Notes: generated by a model from the letters alone, not told the origin. A stretch of 5,789 nt of DNA from an uncultured Eubacteriales bacterium (GCA_902775835.1 CACYNZ010000240.1:1-5789); one strand, 5' to 3'. Positions 1 through 5,708 are shown, counted from the stretch's first letter. Program-made: numbers and translations.

Positions 1-402
1 GGCGCAGCAGCCATGACCGGATGCCGCGGACGCATGCAGCCCTCCCAGAACCGTGCGGAACCCATGGTCCTTACGGACAGCTTTGATGATCTGTTCGTCA
101 GTGTCATGAACGAGCTGGGCGAGGAAGTGGATGAGCCGGAGAAGGGCCCCAAGGGCTCCTCGGATGTGGGCAATATTTCCCAGGTGGTGCCCACCATTCA
201 GCCTACGCTGTCCATTCATGATGAAAAGATTCCGGCGCACACGGAAGCGTTCCGGGACGCGGCCTGCTCGGAAAAGGGCATGCAGTTCATTCCGCTTTCC
301 GCAAAGGCCATGGCCATCAGCGGACTCTGTCTGATTCAGGATCCGGAGCTGCTCAGGCGTATCAAGGCGGATCACGCGGTTCAGATTGCACATCTGGAAT
401 AA
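1..402 (+). CDS. M20-family amidohydrolase/dipeptidase, C-terminal part
   Basis: The reading frame is open from base 1 and ends with TAA at 400-402, giving 133 visible residues. The gene starts upstream of the window; the ATG at 13 is internal. The segment GSSDVGNISQVVPT, followed by a His in the IPAHTEAF context (codon 238-240) and then an Ala-rich helix ending in a PELLRRIK-like stretch, is the usual C-terminal signature of M20 metallopeptidases of the AbgB/PM20D2 (aminoacylase-like) group. In that family the C-terminal His is a metal ligand and the enzymes hydrolyse N-acyl amino acids, aminobenzoyl-glutamate or unusual dipeptides in the cytoplasm. The other metal ligands and the dimerisation domain lie outside the window, so substrate and activity cannot be judged. 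A PLP aminotransferase gene follows 41 nt downstream on the same strand, suggesting amino-acid or peptide salvage. Family assignment is fairly secure; the subfamily is less so. Confidence 0.82.
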   Translation, partial: GAAAMTGCRGRMQPSQNRAEPMVLTDSFDDLFVSVMNELGEEVDEPEKGPKGSSDVGNISQVVPTIQPTLSIHDEKIPAHTEAFRDAACSEKGMQFIPLSAKAMAISGLCLIQDPELLRRIKADHAVQIAHLE

Positions 403-427
403 GCATGTGCGGTATCTGGAAGAAAAC

Positions 428-440
428 GGAGGAGAAGAGG
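428..440 (+). promoter_or_regulatory. Ribosome binding site deciding the aminotransferase start
   Basis: The purine-rich stretch GGAGGAGAAGAGG ends 3 nt before the ATG at 444 and contains several Shine-Dalgarno registers (for example GGAGAAG, 6 nt from the ATG). The alternative in-frame ATG at 405 has no such sequence before it and would place this stretch inside the coding region. I therefore take 444 as the start. Confidence 0.75.
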
Positions 441-443
441 AAC

Positions 444-1607
444 ATGCAGTTCAGCGATCGCCTGGACCGGTTCGGGGATGAAGTGTTTGCTGCCCTGGAC
501 CGGGAAAAAGTGCGCCTGCAGGCCGAGGGAAGAACACTGTACAACATGAGCGTGGGCACACCGGATTTTGAGCCGAACGCTTCCATACGCGAAGCCATGG
601 CAGAGGCGTGCATGAAGCCGGAAAACTGGAAATATGCGCTCCGGGACACGCCGGAAATGCTTTCGGCGGTGTGCAGGTATTACCGTGAGCGCTTCGGCGT
701 GGAAATCCGGGAAGACCAGATCTGTTCCTGCTATGGTTCCCAGGAGGGCATGGGCCACCTGGGCCTGACGCTGTGCAATGAAGGGGATACAGTACTGCTT
801 CCCAGCCCGTGCTATCCCGTGTTTATTGCAGGCGCAAAAATGGCGGGAGCCAGAATCGTGTATTATCCGCTGAAGGAAGAAAACGGCTTCCTGCCGGATG
901 TGGCCGGGATTTCCGAAGAAGACGCACGTGCTGCCAGGTATATGATTGTGTCGCTTCCGTCCAATCCCACCGGCAGCGTGGGCACGGAGAAAGTGTACCG
1001 CGAGATTATCGAGTTCGGCCGGAAATGGGATATCCTGATCGTGCATGACAATGCCTATTCCGATATCATCTATGACGGCGTGGAAGGCGGCAGCTTCCTG
1101 GGATATCCCGGAGCCTTGGAGCAGGGCGTGGAGTTCTTCAGCCTGTCCAAATCCTTCAACCTGACCGGGGCCAGGATTTCGTTTCTGATCGGCCGGAAGG
1201 ATGTGGTGGATGCGTTCCGCAAGCTCCGCAGCCAGATCGATTTCGGCATGTTCCTGCCGATACAGGCCGCAGCTGTGGCCGCGCTACAGGTGGACCGGGA
1301 AAAGGTCCGGGCTCAGTGCAGAAAGTACCAGGAGCGCCGGGATACGCTGGCCGAAGCGTTTCATGAGATCGGCTGGGAAATCCCCAAAAACCGGGGGAGC
1401 ATGTTCATGTGGGCCAGGATTCCAAAAAAAGGTGTGTCCAGCATGGACTTCTGCATGGACCTGATCCGGCGCGCCGGCGTGATTGTGACGCCGGGCTCAA
1501 GCTTTGGACCGGACGGGGAAGGATACGTGCGTTTTGCCCTGGTGCTGGAACCGGAAAAAATCCGGGAAGCGGCCGCGGCAATCCGGGACAGCGGTGTGCT
1601 TAACTGA
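444..1607 (+). CDS. PLP-dependent aminotransferase, class I/II (fold type I)
   Basis: Cytoplasmic 387-residue aminotransferase, the normal length for the AspC/LL-diaminopimelate aminotransferase-like class I group (COG0436 type). Visible catalytic features are the phosphate-loop region YGSQEG (97-102), N174 in SNPTG, D202 and Y205 in HDNAYSD, the Schiff-base lysine K236 in SLSKSF, R244 eight residues later in LTGARISF, and the substrate-carboxylate arginine R363 in YVRFAL. These correspond to Asn194, Asp222, Tyr225, Lys258, Arg266 and Arg386 of aspartate aminotransferase, so the enzyme should be active. The amino donor and keto-acid substrate cannot be read from the sequence; aspartate, aromatic, alanine-type or diaminopimelate substrates remain possible. 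It sits between an M20 hydrolase and an HD-domain gene, all co-directional with short gaps. The start at 444 is chosen over the ATG at 405 because of its ribosome binding site and because the protein then begins like its family. Confidence 0.93.
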   Translation: MQFSDRLDRFGDEVFAALDREKVRLQAEGRTLYNMSVGTPDFEPNASIREAMAEACMKPENWKYALRDTPEMLSAVCRYYRERFGVEIREDQICSCYGSQEGMGHLGLTLCNEGDTVLLPSPCYPVFIAGAKMAGARIVYYPLKEENGFLPDVAGISEEDARAARYMIVSLPSNPTGSVGTEKVYREIIEFGRKWDILIVHDNAYSDIIYDGVEGGSFLGYPGALEQGVEFFSLSKSFNLTGARISFLIGRKDVVDAFRKLRSQIDFGMFLPIQAAAVAALQVDREKVRAQCRKYQERRDTLAEAFHEIGWEIPKNRGSMFMWARIPKKGVSSMDFCMDLIRRAGVIVTPGSSFGPDGEGYVRFALVLEPEKIREAAAAIRDSGVLN

Positions 1608-1633
1608 TAAAGCCCGAGGGGAGATCAAGCATC

Positions 1634-2638
1634 ATGGAGCACTGGCGGAGATATGCTGAGCTTATACCGGACTGGCTGCAGGCGGCCGCCGGCCTTCCTG
1701 CAGTCATGCGGCTCAGGCAGGTGGGCATGAACTGCGGGTGCGAATATACGCATTTTCCGCGCTTTGCGCATCTGATGCCGTATTCCCGCTGGGATCACTC
1801 CCTCGGTGTCGCGCTGCTGCTCCTGAGATGGGGGCAGAGCAGGGAATGCGTGCTCGCCGGACTGTTTCATGATCTGATGACGCCGGTGTTCGCGCACTCC
1901 GTGGATTTTCTCAATGGTGACTATCTGAAGCAGGAATCCACGGAGGAGGGCCTGCTGGATCTGATCACGAATGACCGGGAAATCTCGGACTTTCTTGCGC
2001 AGCTCGGCATTGCGCCGAAGCAGGTCAGTTCTGACCGCATGTATCCGCTTCTGAACCAGGATGCTCCGCGTCTGTGCGCGGACCGGCTGGAATATTCCCT
2101 GGGGAACATGGTCAACTACGGGTTCGCTTCCGAAACGGAAATGGCGGAGATCATGGAAGATGTGGTTCCCGGGTGCGCCGAAGGCGGGATCATGGAACCC
2201 GTGTTTCAGCATCCGGAGCAGGCACTGGCGTTTTCGCAGAAGTCCCTTGCATGCTGCAGGGTCTATGTCTGCGATGAAGACCGGTATGCCATGCAGCGGC
2301 TGTCTGAAGTACTCGCGCTGGCAATTTCCAGAAACTGTCTGTCCAGGGAAGAGCTTATGGGACGCGAGCCGGAGGTGATCCGCCGGATGCATTCGGACCC
2401 TGCGGTGAAGCAGGCGTTTGATCGCTTTGTGAGCATGGAAGAACTGACACGGGCGGACTGGCCGGGCAGCGGGACAGGATGGAGAAGGATCCAGGCGAAA
2501 AAGCGTTACATGGATCCACTGGTCCGGGGAAGGGGACGCGTTTCTGAAATCTATTCAGAATATGCCGAGGAACTCGGCAGCTATCTTGCGCAGTCGCAGG
2601 ATGTCTGGCTGACGGACATCCGGGACGCAGGCACATAA
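1634..2638 (+). CDS. HD-domain protein, putative metal-dependent phosphohydrolase
   Basis: 334-residue soluble protein. The N-terminal half holds a complete HD-type metal motif: H55 in WDHSLG, H79-D80 in LFHDL, an extra H88 in FAHSVDF, and D150 in ADRLEY. The order (R/W-x-HSLGV, HD-x6-F-x-H, ADR-x-EY) resembles the SAMHD1/COG1078 branch, whose members hydrolyse dNTPs or other phosphoesters. Here the usual HDIGHGPFSH loop is replaced by HDLMTPVFAH. The C-terminal half (about 190-334) is helical-looking and charged, and I do not recognise it. No membrane segment or signal peptide is seen. GAGGGGA at 1616-1622 lies 11 nt before the ATG, and the gene begins 26 nt after the aminotransferase stop, so it is probably co-transcribed. 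It is the last gene before a strong terminator. The biochemical role is unknown; nucleotide hydrolysis is an inference from family only. Confidence 0.85.
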   Translation: MEHWRRYAELIPDWLQAAAGLPAVMRLRQVGMNCGCEYTHFPRFAHLMPYSRWDHSLGVALLLLRWGQSRECVLAGLFHDLMTPVFAHSVDFLNGDYLKQESTEEGLLDLITNDREISDFLAQLGIAPKQVSSDRMYPLLNQDAPRLCADRLEYSLGNMVNYGFASETEMAEIMEDVVPGCAEGGIMEPVFQHPEQALAFSQKSLACCRVYVCDEDRYAMQRLSEVLALAISRNCLSREELMGREPEVIRRMHSDPAVKQAFDRFVSMEELTRADWPGSGTGWRRIQAKKRYMDPLVRGRGRVSEIYSEYAEELGSYLAQSQDVWLTDIRDAGT

Positions 2639-2666
2639 AAAGCAGGCTCGTGCGAGCCTGCTTTTT
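2637..2666. terminator. Bidirectional intrinsic terminator between convergent operons
   Basis: Perfect inverted repeat: the arm AGCAGGCTCG (2641-2650) pairs with CGAGCCTGCT (2653-2662), leaving effectively a GTGC tetraloop. Five A's on the left and five T's on the right extend the stem and supply a U-tract in either direction. It begins within the stop codon of the HD-domain gene and lies 12 nt beyond the end of the converging SufB-like gene, so it can end both transcripts. Confidence 0.92.
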
Positions 2667-2678
2667 GTATCCGATGGT

Positions 2679-3605
2679 TTACTTGAGGAATCCGTTGATG
2701 ATCTGCTCTTCCGCCTCGGCTTCCGTGAGCCCGAGGGTCATGAGCTTGATCAGCTGGTCTCCGGCGATCTTTCCGATGGCTGCCTCGTGCACCAGAGCGG
2801 CATCCACGTGATTGGCTTCCAGTCCGGGCACGGCGAGAATCCGGCCCTGATCCATGATGATGGAATCACATTCCGTATGTCCGTGGCAGGGTGCGTTGCC
2901 GATAATCTTGGCGTCAAACTTCTGATAGGATGTGTCCCTGGCTACGCTGCGGGAGACCACGTCCGCGCTGGCGCCTTCACCGTCAAGCGTGACGAGATAG
3001 GTGGAGATGGCACGCTGGCTGCCGTGCGTCATCAGGCGCTCACGCACATTGAGTCTGGCATTGGCCTTCAGGTTTGCGGTTGTGGTGCGCTCCGTGTCAT
3101 CCACGCCCTTGATCTGCACCATTTCCATTTCCATGACGCTGTTTTCTTCCATATACACTTCCGTACCGGGATTCAGAATGCGCTTTCCGGTACCGGTGCC
3201 GGAGCCGTAGTGCTTTTCCACATACTTGACTCTTGCGTTCCGACCCACATAGAAGCGGTGAATGCCGTCGTGCTCCGAGTCCTTGGGTCCGCAGTTGTCA
3301 ATTCCGCATCCGGCCACAATGACCACATCACAGTCTTCGCCGATAAAGAAATCGTTGTACACCAGTTCCTTGAGTCCGCTCTTGGTCATGACCACGGGGA
3401 TATGCACGGATTCATTTTTGGTGCCGGGCTGGATATGGACTTCCAGACCGCTCACATCCGTTTTGGACACGATCTGGATGTGCTCTGTGGACTGACGTCC
3501 CGCAGACTCACTGTTGGAGCGGATATTGTAGGCGCCTTCCGGCACCTCGTGCAGGTCAGCCACCTCACGGAGGAGGCGCTTCTGGATTTCATCGAGCTGA
3601 ATCAT
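2679..3605 (-). CDS. sufB: SufB/SufD-core Fe-S scaffold, minimal (SmsB-like) type
   Basis: Scaffold subunit for iron-sulfur cluster assembly, working in the cytoplasm with the SufC-type ATPase encoded just upstream. The 308 residues are essentially a SufBD beta-helix core plus C-terminal helices; typical SufB is about 470-495 residues, so the long N-terminal region is absent. Recognisable segments are VVIVAGCGIDNCG, EHDGIHRFYVGRNARVKYVEKHYG, TECDSIIM (C246) and ALVHEAAIGKIAGDQL (H273, E274), with the terminal TEAEAEEQIINGF helix. By alignment C246 matches E. coli SufB Cys405, and H273-E274 match its His433-Glu434, residues known to be needed for cluster building. This favours SufB-like over SufD-like function. 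Further cysteines are C92, C100, C105 and C240. Translation starts behind a near-perfect AGGAGGT, and the gene ends at the shared terminator. Databases may call it SufD family; I prefer SmsB/SufB because it has no paralogue here. Confidence 0.93.
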   Translation of the reverse strand: MIQLDEIQKRLLREVADLHEVPEGAYNIRSNSESAGRQSTEHIQIVSKTDVSGLEVHIQPGTKNESVHIPVVMTKSGLKELVYNDFFIGEDCDVVIVAGCGIDNCGPKDSEHDGIHRFYVGRNARVKYVEKHYGSGTGTGKRILNPGTEVYMEENSVMEMEMVQIKGVDDTERTTTANLKANARLNVRERLMTHGSQRAISTYLVTLDGEGASADVVSRSVARDTSYQKFDAKIIGNAPCHGHTECDSIIMDQGRILAVPGLEANHVDAALVHEAAIGKIAGDQLIKLMTLGLTEAEAEEQIINGFLK

Positions 3606-3613
3606 GCTGTATT

Positions 3614-3620
3614 ACCTCCT
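3614..3620 (-). promoter_or_regulatory. Strong ribosome binding site of the sufB-like gene
   Basis: On the minus strand AGGAGGT stands 8 nt before the ATG at 3605. Its first A is the last base of the TGA stop codon of sufC. The overlap supports translational coupling and balanced production of the two subunits. Confidence 0.85.
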
Positions 3621-4348
3621 CATGAAAGCTGCTTGCAGGTAGGAATGGCGCTGGAGGTGCCGATGAGCCCGGGCAGCACTTCGTCCCTGGGTCCGGATTT
3701 CTCAATGGCACCGCCGGAGAGCACCACGATCTCGTCGGCAATGGAGAGAATCCGCTCCTGATGCGAAATAATGAGGATGGACGATTCCTTGATGTCCTTG
3801 CGCATGCTCTCAAACACATCAATGAGATTCTGGAAGCTCCACAGGTCAATGCCGGCTTCGGGCTCATCAAAGATGGAGAGGACGGGGGCCTTGGCGAGAA
3901 TGGTGGCAATTTCAATCCGCTTCAGTTCGCCGCCGGAAAGGGAGGCGTTGATTTCGCGGTTGATATAATCCCGCGCGCACAGGCCGACGGCGGACAGATA
4001 CTTGCAGGCATCCACGGGCTTCATGGGACTGCCGGCTGCAATGCGGATAAGATCCAGCACCTGGAGGCCCTTGAAACGGACGGGCTGCTGGAAGGCAAAA
4101 CCGATGCCACGGCGGGCACGGTCGGTAATGGACAGATCTGTGATATCCTCACCGCGGAAAAAGATCCGGCCGTTAACCGGCTTTTCAATGCCTGCGATGA
4201 GACGGGCAAGCGTGGACTTTCCTCCGCCATTGGGCCCGGTAATGACCACAAGCTTCCCGCTGGGAACGGTCAGGGAAAGGTCATGGATGATTTCTTTTTC
4301 ATTTCCTTCCTCATCGACCTGGAAGGTGAGGTTTTTGAGCTCGAGCAT
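3620..4348 (-). CDS. sufC: SufC-type Fe-S assembly ATPase (SmsC-like)
   Basis: 242-residue cytoplasmic ABC ATPase that powers the SufB-like scaffold rather than a membrane transporter. Motifs in order: Walker A GPNGGGKST (38-46, K44), Q-loop Q87 in FAFQQP, signature LSGGE (137-141) followed by KRIEIA, Walker B with D161-E162 in SIFDEPEAGID, and H-loop H196 in IISHQERIL. LSGGELKR-IE together with DEPEAGID is characteristic of SufC relatives, and the length is close to the 250 typical of SufC. No membrane protein gene accompanies it. The ATG at 4348 follows GAGG (4355-4358) by 6 nt. A longer frame reaches an ATG at 4405, but that lies upstream of the -10 box of the operon promoter and is rejected. 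The stop is 14 nt from the scaffold start. Confidence in SufC is high because of the partner gene. Confidence 0.94.
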   Translation of the reverse strand: MLELKNLTFQVDEEGNEKEIIHDLSLTVPSGKLVVITGPNGGGKSTLARLIAGIEKPVNGRIFFRGEDITDLSITDRARRGIGFAFQQPVRFKGLQVLDLIRIAAGSPMKPVDACKYLSAVGLCARDYINREINASLSGGELKRIEIATILAKAPVLSIFDEPEAGIDLWSFQNLIDVFESMRKDIKESSILIISHQERILSIADEIVVLSGGAIEKSGPRDEVLPGLIGTSSAIPTCKQLS

Positions 4349-4375
4349 GTCATTCCTCTTCTTCTGATAATAAGT

Positions 4376-4389
4376 CGGGGCAAACCCCG
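4376..4389 (-). promoter_or_regulatory. GC-rich inverted repeat at the suf transcript 5' end
   Basis: CGGGG and CCCCG arms flank a 4-nt loop (TTTG on the minus strand). The repeat begins at about +1 or +2 of the transcript predicted from the suf promoter. It could be a 5'-end hairpin protecting the mRNA or a repressor operator overlapping the start site. I see no recognised IscR or Rrf2 box, so the role is open. Confidence 0.5.
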
Positions 4390-4396
4390 TTTTCTG

Positions 4397-4425
4397 AGTA
4401 TACACAAATTATCCGGGTTCATCAA
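4397..4425 (-). promoter_or_regulatory. Sigma-A-type promoter of the sufCB-like operon
   Basis: On the minus strand, -35 TTGATG (4420-4425) and -10 TATACT (4397-4402) are separated by exactly 17 nt. The hexamers match the consensus at 4 of 6 and 5 of 6 positions. The predicted start is near 4390, giving a leader of about 42 nt before the sufC ATG. Confidence 0.75.
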
Positions 4426-4558
4426 TGCCGGGAAGGAAGATTATTCTCCGGACTGACACCGGGAAAGCCTGATTCGGCGCCGGAAGCATGGAAAACAGGT
4501 ATGGCAGGGAATGGAATGTGGCACAGCCTGCGCAGCAAACGGGTGGAAAAACTAACTA

Positions 4559-4576
4559 TTTTGCGATATAGCAAAA
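4559..4576. promoter_or_regulatory. Operator-like 18-bp palindrome
   Basis: TTTTGCGATATAGCAAAA is self-complementary except for one mismatched pair near the centre. Size and symmetry suit a dimeric helix-turn-helix regulator such as a LacI-family sugar repressor. It has no T-tract and is not followed by a gene end, so it is not a terminator. Confidence 0.5.
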
Positions 4577-4594
4577 GTGCACTGGAATGTGCAC
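4577..4594. repeat. Paired GTGCAC palindromes
   Basis: GTGCACTGGAATGTGCAC contains the six-base palindrome GTGCAC twice with a 6-nt spacer, so it is both a direct and an inverted repeat. It directly abuts the 18-bp palindrome. A further overlapping palindrome, GCACGTGC, lies at 4591-4598. Probably part of the transporter control region. Confidence 0.45.
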
Positions 4595-4620
4595 GTGCCG
4601 CTGATGATTGTATAAAATGG

Positions 4621-4649
4621 TTGAAATTGGAAGGAAAAGACACCATAAA
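4621..4649 (+). promoter_or_regulatory. Possible upstream promoter of the permease operon
   Basis: TTGAAA (4621-4626) and CATAAA (4644-4649) are separated by 17 nt, matching the consensus at 5 of 6 and 4 of 6 positions. It lies 27 nt downstream of the GTGCAC pair. It may be a weaker or regulated second start. Confidence 0.4.
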
Positions 4650-4652
4650 TGA

Positions 4653-4681
4653 TTGAATTTGTCCTTTTGGCATGATACAAT
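4653..4681 (+). promoter_or_regulatory. Main promoter of the permease operon
   Basis: -35 TTGAAT (4653-4658) and -10 TACAAT (4676-4681) have a 17-nt spacer, and TG at 4673-4674 forms an extended -10. The predicted start is near 4688, leaving a leader of roughly 50 nt. The ATG at 4672 falls inside this promoter, so it cannot be translated from this transcript. Confidence 0.65.
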
Positions 4682-4727
4682 CCTTTTTAGTTGAGAAACC
4701 GAATAGGCAATGTCAGTTTTTGCCTGC

Positions 4728-4734
4728 AAGGAGG
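4728..4734 (+). promoter_or_regulatory. Ribosome binding site of the permease gene
   Basis: AAGGAGG stands 6 nt before the ATG at 4741, an ideal arrangement. It settles the start at 4741 over the in-frame ATG at 4672. Confidence 0.88.
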
Positions 4735-4740
4735 CTTTGT

Positions 4741-5691
4741 ATGAAAAGGGCAGAACGGGTGGCCGTATATGGGAAAGGAATGGAATACTGGCGCAGGCTG
4801 GGAATTGATCTTGCCAAGACCAAATGGCTGTATATCATGATGATTCCCGGTATCATTTATTTCCTGGTGTTCAAATACCTTCCCATGTGGGGCATTATCA
4901 TCGGATTTGAAGAATACTCTCCCTTTCTGGGACCGTTTAACAGTCCGTGGAAAGGTCTGTACTGGTTCAAACGCTTCTTTGCGACCAAGAAGTGGGTTGA
5001 CTATCTCTCCAATACCCTGATTCTTTCATTTATGAGCATCATTTTCACATTCCCCGCGCCCATCATTCTGGCGCTGATGCTCAACGAAATCCGCAACATG
5101 CACTATAAGAAGGTCACACAGACGCTTCTTTACATGCCCCACTTCATTTCCATCGTGATTGTGGTTTCCATTACCTATGTTATCTTTGGCACAGACGGCA
5201 TTATCTATAAGCTGACCACGCAGATGCTGGGGCGGTCCATAGACTACCTGGGCGATCCGAAAGTGTTCCGCTGGATGATTGTGGGCCAGAGCATCTGGAA
5301 GGAAACAGGATGGGGCACCATCATTTTCCTTGCGGCACTGACGAATGTGGATACGCAGCTTTATGAAGCGGCCATGATTGACGGTGCCAACCGTGCACAG
5401 CGCCTGTGGCACATCACGCTTCCGGCCATCCGTTCCACCATCGTGCTGATGCTGGTTCTGAGAATGGGCAGCGTTCTGGATACGGGCTATGAACACCTGA
5501 TCCTGATGTCCAATGCATTGAACCGTTCCGTGTCCCAGACCCTTGACGTGTTTGTGTATCAGAATGGTATTGTTAACGGCCAGCTGTCCTATACGACAGC
5601 TGTCGGTCTGATGAAGAGCCTGGTGTCCGTCATTCTGGTTGTGACTTCGAACAAGATCGCTCACGCGCTTGGCGAAGAAGGCCTGTATTAA
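4741..5691 (+). CDS. LplB-family carbohydrate ABC transporter permease
   Basis: 316-residue integral membrane permease of the binding-protein-dependent transport superfamily (LplB/COG4209 group), which imports oligosaccharides or polysaccharide breakdown products. About six membrane segments are visible, roughly 29-48, 91-114, 127-149, 177-200, 230-250 and 283-303. The cytoplasmic EAA loop that contacts the ATPase is clear at 209-230 (EAAMIDGANRAQ, then LP at 227-228). The N-terminal KYLPMWGIIIGFEEYSPF segment and the ending ALGEEGLY are typical of this group. LplB-type systems usually pair with a YtcP/LplC-type permease and a lipoprotein binding protein, and often borrow a shared MsmX-like ATPase. 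Consistently, a second gene starts 17 nt downstream and no ATPase is next to it. The only ATPase gene nearby is the divergent suf one, which is unrelated. The actual sugar cannot be inferred. Confidence 0.93.
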   Translation: MKRAERVAVYGKGMEYWRRLGIDLAKTKWLYIMMIPGIIYFLVFKYLPMWGIIIGFEEYSPFLGPFNSPWKGLYWFKRFFATKKWVDYLSNTLILSFMSIIFTFPAPIILALMLNEIRNMHYKKVTQTLLYMPHFISIVIVVSITYVIFGTDGIIYKLTTQMLGRSIDYLGDPKVFRWMIVGQSIWKETGWGTIIFLAALTNVDTQLYEAAMIDGANRAQRLWHITLPAIRSTIVLMLVLRMGSVLDTGYEHLILMSNALNRSVSQTLDVFVYQNGIVNGQLSYTTAVGLMKSLVSVILVVTSNKIAHALGEEGLY

Positions 5692-5708
5692 GAAAGAAGG
5701 CGAGCAGT

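Larger units (their letters stand above)
4512..4594 (+). repeat. Imperfect direct repeat TGGAATGTG(G)CAC
   Basis: TGGAATGTGGCAC at 4512-4524 recurs as TGGAATGTGCAC at 4583-4594, differing by one inserted G. The copies start 71 nt apart, upstream of the transporter promoters. Paired direct repeats at such spacing can bind AraC- or LacI-type regulators; this is an inference. Confidence 0.45.
4349..4740. other. 392-nt divergent control region without a credible gene
   Basis: This stretch separates the minus-strand suf operon from the plus-strand transporter. It is richer in A and T toward its right half than the flanking genes. It holds the suf promoter and hairpin on the left, and the palindrome, GTGCAC repeats and two forward promoters on the right. 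Between about 4430 and 4510 I see only a short CGGCGCCG palindrome and no clear signal. The only longish frame inside it (minus strand, 4422-4673) has no family resemblance and runs over promoter sequence. Confidence 0.7.

Noticed and set aside
1..402. The M20 frame as a complete small gene starting at 13
   Set aside because: The frame is open to the window edge, no ribosome binding site is seen before 13, and the protein aligns only with the C-terminal part of M20 enzymes.
381..1046. Minus-strand frame of 221 codons opposite the aminotransferase
   Set aside because: It is antisense to a gene with every catalytic residue intact and shows no recognisable domain.
1625..2392. Minus-strand frame of 255 codons opposite the HD-domain gene
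   Set aside because: It is a shadow of the HD gene: composition is dominated by His, Arg and Pro, there is no motif, and it is on the wrong side of the terminator for either operon.
2787..3761. Long plus-strand frame of 324 codons opposite the SufB-like gene
   Set aside because: It lies antisense to a well-recognised gene, spans the sufC/sufB junction, is rich in His/Val/Gly as expected from reverse reading of biased codons, and has no family resemblance.
3620..4348. The ATPase gene as part of the neighbouring sugar transporter
   Set aside because: It is divergent from the permease, 14 nt from a SufB-like gene, and its motifs and length are those of SufC, not of MsmX-type sugar ATPases, which are longer (about 360 residues) with a C-terminal regulatory domain.
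4559..4576. The 18-bp palindrome as a terminator
   Set aside because: It is AT-rich at its ends, has no following T-tract and is not downstream of any gene end; an operator is more likely.
4422..4673. Small minus-strand frame of 83 codons in the divergent region
   Set aside because: It covers the palindromes and promoter elements and overlaps the -35 box of the suf promoter. I see no good ribosome binding site and no family match.
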